Assembly: GCA_902729315.2 (NCBI GenBank)
Contig: LR746270.1
Location: 1,228,501-1,292,500 of the forward strand
From: Spirodela intermedia
Lineage: Eukaryota; Streptophyta; Magnoliopsida; Alismatales; Araceae
Direction of reading: 5' to 3'
Length of the DNA stretch: 64,000 bases
In this document: piece after piece, positions 12,043 through 23,687 of the stretch
Layout: every line of letters starts with the position of its first letter
Numbering within the stretch: position 1 is the stretch's first letter
Notes under the pieces: generated by a model
What the model was told of the DNA's origin: nothing
The model's database searches: none
The model's input: the letters and a program-made list of their open reading frames with translations, nothing else
Made by a program: the position numbers and the translations under genes

Positions 12043-13284
12043 ATAGACTTATATTTGTGTTAAAGTGTGAAAAGTAGTTTTTAGTTGATTAACGTGAATT
12101 TTTAGATAATTATGTGATTTTATATGATTTTTACAATCTTACTTTTGAGATAAATAAAAGAAAAGAAATTAAAATAAAAATATAACAAACTAGGGGGACC
12201 CGTCAGCCAGCTGGGCCCGCAAGCAGATCAAAAGTGCAGTCGAGAGTAACTACGAGCAAGGACTCGAGTGACTTCGACCGATGGGGGCACATGTGCGCCA
12301 CTCCCCTTCCACGTCACTCGTGGCCAACTAGCTGTAGGGTAAGGAGTGATCGGACACATGAGAGAAGAGACTTTGCTTAGAAAGCTAACATTACTATATA
12401 TTCACCCGAAAAATCAGCGCACAATTGATGTGGGACCAAACTTGCGTCACACCTTCCTCAGAAGAGGTAGGCGACTAGCACGAGTTCGAGTCCTTTTAGA
12501 GTCAAAAGTCATATATTTTTATCTTATTATCGTGACTTTTCTGCAGATCGCTGGTGAGGAATTAAGTAACGAGAATCGCTAGATCATCGACAAAAATCTC
12601 GTCAATGCGATTCGTGGAGCATTGTTACTAAAATTGCTGAAGGATTCACGATAAAAGGATCGCAAATCCATCAAGTAAATCATCTCCGATTGATCGACAA
12701 ATAAGCCGTCGTCGGGAAGAGGACGATCTACCGAGAGATGAGTCGCCACCTCCTGAGAGCATACTAGATGCGATGAAGAGCCTCCTCTTGTTGCGCGGAC
12801 TTGAGGATGAAGCTCCTTGACACGTGCCCCACCTCCATCCAGCTCTTCTCCATTGGGTGACAACCACAAGAGAGCCACAAAGTCGTCATTTTTCTGCTTC
12901 GTCGGGTGACAGCCGTCGGAGATGACTCGACGACCCATTTCATTAATCTCTAGACTTCGTGAGAAGATCTAGAGATTACCCACGTCGTCTTTGTCCAAGG
13001 AGAGCCTTCAAAGCCATGGACACTACACAACGATCCTCCCAAACACTTAGGATTCCGGTGCATTGTCGACGCATCGCCGTCGCGACGTCAAAACTCTATT
13101 TTCTTACTTTCAATTTACTTTATGCTTCATTTAGTGATAATTTTTGTGATTTTAATTTACCAAAATATACTTTGTTCTATTACGATTCTTCCAACCTTTA
13201 CAAATCTTAATTTGATTAATTAAATCATTTATAATCACTTACATAAGAATCGCTGGGTAGAACTCTATTTTCGTTCGATTCGTG

Positions 13285-13600
13285 TTCGTTGGGTGCTGAT
13301 GTCATCTCGACATCCGCACCCTTATTTCCCTTTTTTGTGAATTTTAAATATATTTCCTTTTCATTTCTTAGTATAAAATTCATAAAAAATTGTATTCACT
13401 GAGACAAATTCTAATTAATTACTAAATATTATACTACATCCTTGTGATCGACTTGGAAAATTACCACTATTTTTAGAAGTTTTATTGAATTATAATTAAT
13501 ATATTTATTCAAAAATACTTATAAATATCCAAAAATTCGTATTTTCTAGTTTTATAAATTTTAGATTTACATGATTTAATATACAATGACTAAGTCACGT
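13285..13600 (+). repeat. Right arm of large diverged inverted repeat
   Basis: Partner of 10400-10765 in opposite orientation. It opens with an imperfect palindrome, GGGTGCTGATGTC and GACATCCGCACCC round a 5-base loop. Confidence 0.55.
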
Positions 13601-13621
13601 CAAAGCTCAATGACCATATTT

Positions 13622-13741
13622 GAAGTATATGTTGGAAGAAAAGATGTTCATTGATTTATCATGTATCCCTAGCAAAATATAAAGGAAAATTTACACAAAA
13701 ATAGAAAACTTTAATCTAAAGAAGAACTAAAGGTCACTAAC
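13622..13741 (+). repeat. Direct repeat, second copy
   Basis: Partner of 11795-11935, same orientation, diverged. Confidence 0.45.
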
Positions 13742-14382
13742 ATGCCTATAGAGAAATGATAAAAATTTTGAATTTGTGTGACCATTTTTCAAATGATAAA
13801 AAGATAAGAGGATGATGAAGGATATAAAAAGTAAGCTTATAAAGAACTAGAACTAACATTGAATAAAAAATTATATCTCTCTTTCATTCAAGCTCAAGAG
13901 AAGTCCACTCTCCATCATCAAAGAAAAACTACAATGTGCTTCAAAGAAAGAGTTGAAAGTTAGATGACTCAACTCACTCTATTACGGTTATTCAAGTCGA
14001 TTGTTGTATCACTAGTTAACTCTCTCCATCAAACCCTAAGGTAAACATAAGTGGTGAGTGGAGAGAGGTTTATGCTAAGGCACGAGTACGAAGAGCATGT
14101 TAATATTTGTGAAAGGTGTAGTCTTTGAGGAGACCAGCATATTTGACTTAGGCATATAGTGTTTAGAGTTAAACTCTACTCATGATGGGTGTGATCTCTA
14201 TAGATATCAGAAATAAGTGATTGTATTTATGAAAATACAATTAATTTTATAGGAACAATAGCTCAATCACTTAAATGAGTTCTATTTTTGAAAGTAAATA
14301 TCTCTCAAGGTTATGAGAGACAAACTAGAGTGAACCCACATAGAAAAGAGATAAACCTAGGTAAACCTATACTATACCCATA

Positions 14383-14853
14383 ATTAGCTCTCATGAAGAT
14401 TGATGTTCTACTACTAGATATTATACATTTTTAGGGTGCAATCTTGTCACATGGTGTAATGAAAAGTAGAGTGTGCTCCCTCATTCTAGTGATGAGTATG
14501 AATACAAAGCCATGACACATACTATTTGTGAGATTTTCTAGGTCATATCTATTTTGTGTGATTTTAGTATTCTTATCATTTTGCCCATACCTACATATTG
14601 TGACAACAAGGCTTCCACCTTTATTGAGAATAATCTAACATTTAATGAGCATACTAAGCATATTAAAGTTGATTATCATTTCATTCAAGATGTTGTATTA
14701 ACAAGGAAAATCTCTACTACACATATCTCTATAGAGGATCAATTGATAGATATCTCCACCAAGACTCTTCATAGTCATCGACTATTCAAGATTTGCTCTA
14801 AGTTGAGCATGTGTGACTTCTATTCTCCAACATATAAAGGTGTGTTAAAGTAA
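14383..14853 (+). pseudogene. Copia retrotransposon RNase H domain, decayed
   Basis: Translated with interruptions, it shows the end of a Copia pol protein: an STT-Y-TFLGCNLVTW block, an SSDEYEYKAMTHT block with in-frame stops, then YCDNKASTFIENN, EHTKHIKVDYHF and a QLIDISTKTL tail in an open stretch from 14554. These are the standard RNase H signatures of plant Copia elements. Stop codons and the lack of upstream reverse transcriptase mean it is a relic. The 3' LTR should follow near 14854, but its end is not clear. Confidence 0.8.
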
Positions 14854-15510
14854 TTGAGTTTGGCCCAATTACATATCATACACTAATTGGGTGTGGCCTA
14901 TTTATGAGTTAATTAGAGGGTAGTTTTATCCTTAAAATTTAGGTAAAAATCCCTATGGATCACATTGTTGATCATGTGTTGTATTATTTCATTCTCTTTT
15001 TTCTCTCTCTTGTCTCTTCTCTCTTCAACTGCAAAGTTTGAAAACCCCTAATTATTAAGTGAACACTAGAATGAGAGAGTAAGTGGGACAAGAGTTTTCA
15101 GGGGAGTCATCACCAACCAACAAGCTACATCTATACATGAAATCTTGTTGATTTTGTCCCTTGCAATTGAAGATAAAGATATGACAATTTAATGGATGAA
15201 GCTCAAGAAAAAGATGGATATGAATTTTGATAAATTGACTCTTTTTCAATCTTAAAAGCTCATCATCTAGAAAATTGACAAGCCATCTCCCTTAAGATTA
15301 TGGTCGGACACATTAGTAGGGGAGAAATCTATTACAGATTGTTAGAACTCTCTCATAAAAAATAGAGTAGACCCCATGTCCCTTCAAGCCATAATGCAAT
15401 TCTAATTTTTGGAAATTTTTGATGACATCTAGAAACCTCCACCCAACTGGAGTATTGATCACAAGATTCTCCATGAAATTCAAATCAAAATCTAATATGA
15501 CACCATTTCA

Positions 15511-15560
15511 GATGAGGGGGAGAAGCCCGAGGTCCCCTTCTTGTCAAGCCACCGCCACAT
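15511..15560 (-). pseudogene. Exon 1 remnant of reductase copy B
   Basis: The ATG at 15560 starts MWRWL, as in copies A and C, then diverges after about 15 codons into repeat sequence. It is the missing 5' end of the pseudogene at 7916-10336, cut off by the repeat block. Confidence 0.75.
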
Positions 15561-15985
15561 TACTCTCTACCTCACTCTCTTCACCATGAAGACCAGTGGA
15601 AGTCCCCTCTCCTTCCTCTTCAACAACAGCCTTCTCCGCAACTACCACGGTAGAGACAACAAAGGAAGCAATAGCTCCCAATCCTCTCCTATTAAAGCTT
15701 CCCTTGTCTCCACGTCGAAACCTTTCTCAAAACAAAGGTGATGTATAACTGACTGAACAAACTGCATACTATGCATCGTCACCAGCTCTAATTTTCCCCA
15801 CTGAGATTTTGCATGAGAACGATGAGACGGGGGAAGGAAATGATACTGGTCAGTAAATTTGAGTGGGAATTGAAAATAGATGAAGTAGGAACAAATAAAT
15901 AGTATAACATAGTAACTCATCTATTATATTTTATTATATTTAGATCCTGATCTAGTAACTATGAGGACACATTTTTTAATGGCGA
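15561..15985. repeat. 5' flank of tandem unit B
   Basis: Similar to 27135-27530 (upstream of the intact copy) nearly throughout, including the shared TTTAGATCC(T/C)GATCTAG block near 15940, and to 6897-7150. It shows that unit B continues on the far side of the insertion. No gene is visible. Confidence 0.65.
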
Positions 15986-16285
15986 CATTTGGAGAGTCCA
16001 TCCTCTGCACCCACCCCATGTATAGTGATAGGGCCTACATCAACGAAAAATCAAGAACCACATCCCTGCCCTAATGACATAAGAAGTGCTTAAGGCTAGA
16101 GCGAGAGTGTAGACACCATCTTTAGTCTCGAGACATCAACAGTCAAGGTCCCACCACCATTGCTCTCCTCGAAGAAGAAGTCAAACGCTTCTAGCACCAC
16201 TACAGAAAATTGTCAGTCTTCTGTACCTCTTCGAGACTCTCTAGAAGCTCAAGGAGAGAGGGGAGAAATAGAAAGAAGCTTCTAG
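15986..16285. repeat. First part of the 3' flank of tandem unit C
   Basis: It aligns with 4300-4540 and 7290-7475 (ATTGCTCTCCTCG, CTTCGAGACTCTCTAGAAG). It ends abruptly at a TGTTGAAGG Copia LTR end at 16286. The remainder of the flank resumes at 24226. Confidence 0.6.
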
Positions 16286-16340
16286 TGTTGAAGGAGAAGA
16301 GAAAGAGATGCCAAGGAAAGAGAGACAAACCATCACACTT
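16286..16340 (-). repeat. Copia LTR end, 3' copy (full length not resolved)
   Basis: It starts TGTTGAAGGAGAAGAGAA and matches 22560-22614 apart from a few substitutions. The inner end of this LTR must lie before the RNase H stop at 16586, so the LTR would be under 300 bases. Confidence 0.65.
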
Positions 16341-18599
16341 CATAAGAGAGAAATTAGAGAGGTTACAAATAGGAGGAGAAGGGATGTCAAAAGATGAGAG
16401 AAAGTCACTAAAGGTGAGAGGACGTGGGAGAAAGAGAGAGAGAGGGGGCGACTGTTTATCTCTTATGTGGGTCCACTAGCCATATTCTCACACTCACCCA
16501 TATTAAGAATCATAGCGTATTCCTTTCAAGTAGGAGCATAAATGTTAATTAGTCCCAACTTACATGAGCACTATAGGATGAGACACTAAGACCCTTCATA
16601 AAGATGTATGTCAACTAGTCTGAAGTACCACATATAGAGTAGAGATTTGGCCTTCAAGAATTCACTAACATATAACATGACATACCATCTCAATGTGCAA
16701 TGCAAGTGAAACATCTTGTGATTCACAATAAACATCGTCGCTTTGTTATCACAATACATGGGCATAGTACCTTGTATGAGATAACCCAACTTCTCAAGAA
16801 GATTATGTAGCAAGAGCATATAAGAAGATGTCTCGTGCATGACTCGATACTCTACCTCACAACTAAATGAGGACAAAATATGTTGCTTGTGACTCGTCTA
16901 AGTCATTAGGTTACCACCAACATAAATATAATAATCAGCGATATATTTTTGGTCTTCCCAATCTTTTGCAAGATTAGAGTTTGAATAACTTGCCACGCGG
17001 AGATGTCTATGTCAGCAAAAAACTAATCTTCTCCCAAGAGCATGCTTGAGGTAGTCAGCAAAAAGTAATTTATAGTGAAGGTGATGCCCGGACATGTAAA
17101 CATAAGATAAATCAACTTCTCCACTAATCGTCGATATTATTGAGGATCACTTAGTAAGGGAAATTTCTCATCCCAAAACTCCAGGCCGACTATCAATCAG
17201 CAATGTATGAGGCTTGCAGTCAAGAAGACCCATCTCTTACAAAAATATCAAGAACACACACTTCTACTTGTTAAGATCCACCTCACTAGGGCGACAAGCA
17301 AAGTCAACCCCTAAAAAGTACTTGGGAGTCCCCAAATCCAAATATTCAAGTGTTCTTTGAGGAACACTTTGATATCTTAGATGTCAACCACATCATCTTT
17401 AGTAATAATCATATTATCAACGTAGATGACCAAAAAAATGCAGCCATTGGTGATGAATTATATGATCATATAAGCCATAACAAAGTTGCACTCCTAGGGA
17501 CCTCGCTGACAAACCAATGCGCTGAACTTGGTAAACCAAGTTAAGAGACTCTATTTAAGTTGTAAATAACTTTCCGAAGATAATAGACTTTGGCAAATTT
17601 CACTAGCAACACATACTGGGGAGGCTTGCCTAAGTATGCATATTAGTCTCTATGGTGGTGAATCATAATTGGCCACTTCATTAACTCAATATTTTCAGGG
17701 AGAATGTTAGCATCTTATCAAAATAATTTTGATGTCGTACTTTTGTGAGAATCTACAAGGCACCAATCATGTGTTATAAACGTGTACCTTCTTATCAAAA
17801 AGGTACTTAAGGATGGAAACCCATCTGTAAGAAACAATGTTAGCATCACGCAGTCGAGGAAGTAGCTCTCACGAAGCTTAGTGGATGAGAACGGTATACT
17901 TTTCATCTATGGCCATTTTCTAGTAAGGTACCATCATAGCATTCATGTGAGACTTGGTAATTTATTCAGCAACCAGCGAAAGGGAAATCACATTAACAAT
18001 TGGATGAGGGTTACAAGAGCGATAATTCGTATTCGGATGTAATGCACAGAATTGGGTACCTTTGCGAAGTGCAATGGGAAGATCAAGGTCAACTTTGAGA
18101 GCCAGACTTGTGGGAGGAGACGAGGATTGATCGAGAGCTGGTGATGAGTGATGCAGGACCAAAGAGAAATATATGTATCGAATAGAAGGTTATGAGTAAG
18201 TTGATCCTGCTGATTTTAAAAGAATTAGGAACATAATTACTTGAGAAGAATCACACTTTCAAGGATTCAGATAAAGTTTCAACTAGAGTGTTAGGATCAT
18301 CGATAAATGGCACAAAGATGACTAGCATATGGTTCACTCAATTTCTATAAGAAGCGAGGATTTTTTAAAAAATAATGATCACTTCGCAAAAGGAATTGAA
18401 ATCAATGTACCTTGTCAAAAGAGATTCTAGAGTGATTTTATAGACTCCAATGTTTTGAGATCCACAAGCCTTGTTGAAGAATTTCTAATGATTGATGACT
18501 CAAGAAAATGAGAGGTCTGGGTTGGGTAGCTGAGCTCCATGAAGTATTTGAATAATGAAAAAATATAAGGGAGAAAAAAGGTGTAAATAAGGGATAGTA

Positions 18600-19345
18600 A
18601 GAATAAGAGAATAATGAGGAGAATAAATAAATGGAGGGGGAGGAAAAAAAGGGGCGGAATGAGGGGCGTCGGGCGGAAGAGAGAGAGAGAGAGGAAATGA
18701 TGGGGTACGTGGCGATGGCGGGAGAAAGGGAGAGAGAAGATGAGGGGGTACGTGGAGACGACGGGAGAGAAAGAGAGGGAGAGAAAATGAGGGGTACGAG
18801 GCGACGGCGGGAGAGAGAGAGAGAGAGAGAGGACGGGAAACGTGGCGACGGCGGGAGAGAGAGAACGAGGGATTCGGCGGGAGGGAGAAATGAAGTGGCG
18901 ACGACGGGGTGGACGGCAAGGAGCCGGAGTGGCGGCAACGGGCGGATGGCGAGGAGGCGGGACGACGGTAATGGGGCGGACGGCGAGGAGGCGGCACGAC
19001 GGCAATGGGGCGGGCAGCGAGGAGGCGGCACGACGGCAATGGGGCGGGCAGCGAGGAGGCGGGACGATGGCGACAGGGTGGTTGGCGTGAAGAGGAGTGG
19101 CGGTGGTGGGGTGGACGACAAGAGACGGGACAATGACGACGGGGTGGCTGGCGATAAAGAGAGTGGCGACAACAGGGTGGCGAGGACGTCATGAAGAGGA
19201 AGAGAAGGAGGTCCCCCTAATCCAAGAGGGCGAGAAGAGGAGAGGAAGCCCCTAATCCAAGAGGCGATGAAGGGAGGATAGGAACCCCCAGTCCAAGGGA
19301 CGAGACAGGGAAGGAGACGACCCTCTAATCCAAGAGGGTAAGATA
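18600..19345. repeat. GC-rich, purine-biased block with two minisatellites inside the Copia element
   Basis: The plus strand is almost all G and A with short GAGA runs. Four copies of a 34-bp repeat begin at 18949, 18983, 19017 and 19051 (GCGAGGAGGCGG core). Four copies of a 35-37-bp repeat with a CTAATCCAAGAGG core follow between about 19215 and 19340. All six frames give low-complexity open stretches rich in Arg/Gly or Ser/Pro, which I regard as composition artefacts. It probably was inserted into, or expanded within, the Copia internal region. Confidence 0.6.
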
Positions 19346-22300
19346 AACTTTGATTAACTCCGTAAAATCATCCCCTTAAGCACAAGAGAGTCGATGCATT
19401 TATAGAGAGAACGAGGGAGAAGGGGTGACGAAGACACCCTTTCCCAAGAGGTGCCATGTGGTGCCTCTTGGTTGAAAACGACCCCCCCTTTAAGGAGAGG
19501 ACGGAAGTGAGGATGACATGGCACTCCTCATTCTTCTTCTTCTTCTTGGGCCATCTTTTGTGGATGGATCCTCTTGCTTGCTGGTTGAGACTCATTGGTT
19601 CTGAATCTAATATGTCATGTTAGATCCAATAGAGGAAGAAGGTGCCGATTGACTTGGAGATGAACTCGTCGAGTTGGAAGAACCCTAATTCTAACACTTC
19701 TTTTTGAAAGGGCTGACCTCAAAGGTTGAGCCTCTGATTGACCATCCTTCGCTGACTTGAGTTGATTTTCATGAGTAGAGGATTCTTCATTACGTCTTGT
19801 GATCTCATCAATGAGACTTGTGGAGAGATTGATCTAGTAGGGGCAGCCGATGAAGAAGCTTCATACGAGAGAAAACATGACAGCAAAGACAATTGTGGTG
19901 AAGAAGCAAAGTCAAGAGGTGGTAATGAAAGAACTTGAGTGTGAAGATGACTGGTGTCAAATGTCAGATTCAAGGTAGATATAGGCGTAGTAGTGAGCAC
20001 AACCTCTAGTAGACGCATAGACGATGAAGATGGTACATTAAAAAATCGTGACTCTTCATAGAAGATGGCATCAATCAAGACAACATACTTTCACTCTTTT
20101 GAGTGTGGGAATAATCAACAAAAAAACACCCTTGATGGCTTGTGGAGCAAGCTTCGAAAGATTTAGAGTGGTATCTTGAATAAAAGCCACACACTCAAAA
20201 ACTCGTGGAAGAAGAGGAAACGAGTCACCCTTAGACTAAAAACATTGTAGTGGAACTTCATTGCCAAGGGGAGGGAATAGTAGATGATTGATGAGGCATG
20301 TTGAGGTGAGGACCACATCTATCTAAAGATAGTCTAAAACCCTTATTTCTAATAGTAGAGTATTGTTCATATCAAGAATATGATGATGCTTTCATTCAGT
20401 AACACCACTTTGTTGCAACATGTATGGACATGTTGTGTGATCAATAATCCTAAAATTCTTACAAAGTTCTTGAAGCACTGATTGAGTAAATTCAAGTGTA
20501 TTATTTGTCCGCAAAATCTTGGGTGTCACAAACTATTGTGTATAAACCTCTTGGAGAAAAACCTAGAAAAGAACTTCGGTGAGATCTTTGAGCAAGTAAA
20601 CTCACGAAGCTCAAAAGAATTCATCAATGAAGACCATATAGTAACATAATTTAAAAATAGATGTCACATGAGCCAGACCCCAAATATCACAGTGAATCAA
20701 TTCAAACTAGTGTTCACATGATAAACCATCACAATGATGATATGTAGAGAAAAAATATTTACATTACCAAAATGTCGATGTCATAACAATGAAGAAGACT
20801 TTTGAGAAAACAAACAAGATAATCCAACTGAAGATATATCTTGTACCAACTCGTAGAGGCTCCAACCAGTCTCTCTACCCAAACTAATCTTCTTCCTTGT
20901 CCGTAAGTCTTGAAACACACAGTAATAAGAAAAAATTATAATAGAATAATAAAAGGCTTTGGTGATGGCATTGATTGATAAGAGATTGACATGTAGGTTG
21001 GGAACATAAAGAATGTTGTCAAGAGATAGAGAAGGGGTAATGACAGTCACCCATTTGCTAGTGACAGAGTAGAGATGGACATCTGCAATGGTAATGGTCT
21101 CAAGATAATTGAGGGTCTTAAGACAAGTGAAGAGGGAGGATGTACTTGACATATGGGTTGAGACACCTAAATCAATAACCCAAGGCTCATTGGAGGAGTA
21201 GATCTAACAGGTTGTCCAGATGGCAGTGCAGGAGCAATAGGAATAGGCAATACCACATTGGTGTAGACACCATCGAGAGGAAGCTTGTGAGGTCAATCTA
21301 TCGGATACTCAAACTTCTAGAAGCATTTGGTCATGACATGGTTGTTCCTGTCGCAATGCTCACAAGGAGGAAAACTATTGCAGCCAAGAGGAGTAGCATG
21401 CCCATGACCCTGTCTGCAACCACAATTAGAGGAGGCACCAGGACCCACTCTAGGAGTGATAACTGCAAGTGACGAAGCTTTAGGAGTAACCATCATGGAT
21501 GAAATGGGGGTTGAGGCCAGGGTCAATATGGGAGCAATCTATCACACAACATTAAATGCTTCCTCTAAGGTGGGAGAAGTAACTCCATTGAGGATTGAGC
21601 CTTTGACTTGATTGACGAAACTCGAATCAATAGAGCCAAGATAGACAGTCACTAATAGTTCATGATGATAGCATTAATTGACATTTGAATAGGAAGAAAT
21701 CGACTAATATTGATCTAATAAATTCCCAAGCTTTGTCAGTGTAAGATATGTAGAATGCCATGGAGATGACATGCCGCACAGCTTAATAAAGTTGTTGAAG
21801 ATATCCATCATAAGATCAATGCTTCTTCTGGCCCCAAATGAACAATAGAGCTTGTCCCACATTTATTTGGTTGTATTTAGATACTCAATAGTCTCTACAA
21901 GTTGTGAAGTGACCATCTTAAGAATCCAGACTTGGACGATCTTATCTTTCACTATCTAATCAGACAAACTGGAGTCACCAGCATACGGCGGTTAATCCAT
22001 AATAAATTCGCGATAGCCATGAATGCTGAGGAAAAGATGAAAATTATGTGTTTATTGATAATAATTGGTATCATCTTCAGCAAGAGGCGGACCCGAACTA
22101 TGAAGCTGATTAAGGAGTGGATTCACTAGCATAACAAGAACAATGGGGGCAGAGGTGTTGGCAGTCTGCCCTCATTGGTAGAGATGAATGGAGGTGTTGG
22201 AAGACTTTATGTCTCCATAAAAGGCGGCTGACGTTGAAGCTAGAAAGAGGCAGTAGCTTGCAATGGAGCAGTGGCGGCACCGGAAGGGCAGTTAGAACAA

Positions 22301-22547
22301 TGGAAGAGGCACGGTGAGAGGCGGCGGTTGCGGCAGTGGCAGCGCCTACAGAGGCGCGGCGAGAGGCGGCGGTGGCGGTGGTGCCAACGCTTGTAGAGGC
22401 ACGGCGAGAGGCAATAGTGGTGCCTGGTAGGTGCTGTAAGACAGTAGATAATAAGACGGCATCCGGCAAGCTCAAGCTAAGGCGGCAGCAACAAGAGATA
22501 AAGTCTCCTCTTCAAGCAACGGTGGCAGCAGCAGCAGGATCAACCTT

Positions 22548-22559
22548 CCTTTGATACCA
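22548..22559 (-). other. Copia primer binding site
   Basis: The minus strand reads TGGTATCAAAGG directly after the LTR terminal CA. It is complementary to the 3' end of initiator tRNA-Met with mismatches, as usual for plant Copia elements. Confidence 0.75.
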
Positions 22560-22614
22560 TGTTGAAGGAGAAGAGAAGGAGACGCTAAGGAAAGAGCGAC
22601 AAACCGTCACACTT
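22560..22614 (-). repeat. Copia LTR fragment, 5' copy
   Basis: Matches 16286-16340 and abuts the primer binding site. Its outer part is missing; Gypsy-like LTR sequence begins within about five bases of 22614. Confidence 0.7.
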
Positions 22615-22617
22615 CAG

Positions 22618-22892
22618 GTCTCCCACGTCCTCTAGCATCGGCGACTGCCTCCCAACTCACTTTGATCGGGCCTGACGAGACTTGACCCTTGCCATGCTCC
22701 ATCATTGTTAGGTCTGCCATGGTTCCCCACCAAATTCCATCAGCCACACACATCTCCTGTCTTGTAAGCTCCCATGTGCATTTGTCCCCTTCAGTGTCTA
22801 ACTCATGTCAACTTTAACTTGTTCTTAGGTTGGGCCAACTTCTTCGGGACCTCTTTCATGTTGAGCCCATTTGGGCTGTTTGGGTCTCAACA
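22618..22892 (-). repeat. Truncated 3' LTR of the Gypsy-like element
   Basis: It aligns with the last 230 or so bases of the right LTR (about 24000-24225), sharing CTCCCATGTGCATTTGT and TTGAGCCCATTT words. The outer part is absent, lost at the junction with the Copia LTR. Confidence 0.7.
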
Positions 22893-23687
22893 ATACACCC
22901 CCCCTCCCCAATTTCACACCTTGTCCTCAAGGTGTAAGTTGGGAGACTGCCGGTAGGTGTTGTGAGTTAGTTCCCTCATGGCATCTATGGTCGACATCCC
23001 CTCCCATGGATCAATGTGAGAGACTTTGAGCTAAACAGTCTCACCGTCTTCTAAGGTGTATTTGAGAAGAGCTCCTCTGCTTGATCGTCGTTCGGCCGGT
23101 ACTTAGAGTCAGTGGGGGATAATAAACTATTCAACTCATGTCTGCATTGATGGTCGAGTGTGAATTTCTTGTCACAGTGGAAGCAGAGGCCTTGGCCCCT
23201 TTGATCCTGCATTTCTGCCGCCGTGAGGTGCAGCCACCGTCGTCGATCTGCTAGAGGGGCACCAACTATGGGGGCCATTGTGCTTGCTGTAGATGGCCTC
23301 AGCCCTTATTCTTCTTCATAGCTACTCGCACTGGTTGGCGGGGGGCGTAATGGATGCTCATCATATACCGAAGACCCTTTCTTCACCCCTCCGCCTTGGT
23401 GCAGTCGACCTCCATTTGTTAGTGCCTCGCACTGATTAAGGGAAATGCCTAGCTGGCACTAGATATTGTCTAAGATATGGGCCATTGACCCCAGTTGGTG
23501 TGAGACTAAATCTAATCTTTGGCATATGTCTGCATGCTCTGCCCATATTGCTTAAAGTTGTTCGGCGTGAGCCATCAATTCATTGCTAGTGAGGAGCCGA
23601 AACTCCTCTAACTCTTTCTCAAGAGAGTCAATCTTGGGATCTGAGGGTTTGGGCCCCAAAGAAGCATAGTTGTGCTCTGATATCAAC

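Larger units (their letters stand above)
10337..15510. mobile_element. AT-rich composite of decayed retroelements inserted in reductase copy B
   Basis: About 5.2 kb separates the exon 2 remnant of copy B (ends about 10336) from its exon 1 remnant (begins about 15511), while the intact copy has only a 213-base intron there. Inside are a plus-strand Copia RNase H remnant (about 14383-14853), an inverted pair of diverged repeats (about 10400-10765 and 13285-13600), a direct repeat pair (about 11795-11935 and 13622-13741) and a GC-richer island (12190-13320) with no recognisable protein. No intact open frame is present. I could not fix clean LTR ends or a target duplication, so the order of insertions is unresolved. 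Confidence 0.65.
16286..22614 (-). mobile_element. Degenerate Ty1/Copia retrotransposon
   Basis: Read on the minus strand, the parts follow Copia order. An LTR fragment (22560-22614) is followed by a primer binding site TGGTATCAAAGG (22548-22559), a gag-type zinc knuckle CX2CX4HX4C (CEHCDRNNHVMTKC, near 21320-21360), GAG-pre-integrase (20781-21152, ILYVPNLHVNLLS), integrase tail (19719-20078), reverse transcriptase start (PIALRKGT, near 18060-18085) and RNase H (16586-16876, MYCDNKATMFI). A matching LTR end stands at 16286-16340. Frames are broken throughout, and a GC-rich repeat block (18600-19345) separates integrase from reverse transcriptase. The 5' LTR is cut after about 55 bases by Gypsy-like sequence, so the element cannot move on its own. 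Confidence 0.82.

Noticed and set aside
18427-19194. Long open frames (up to 244 codons) on both strands in the GC-rich block
   Set aside because: Low-complexity Ser/Pro/Leu on one strand and Arg/Gly/Glu on the other, produced by purine-biased minisatellites; all frames are open at once.
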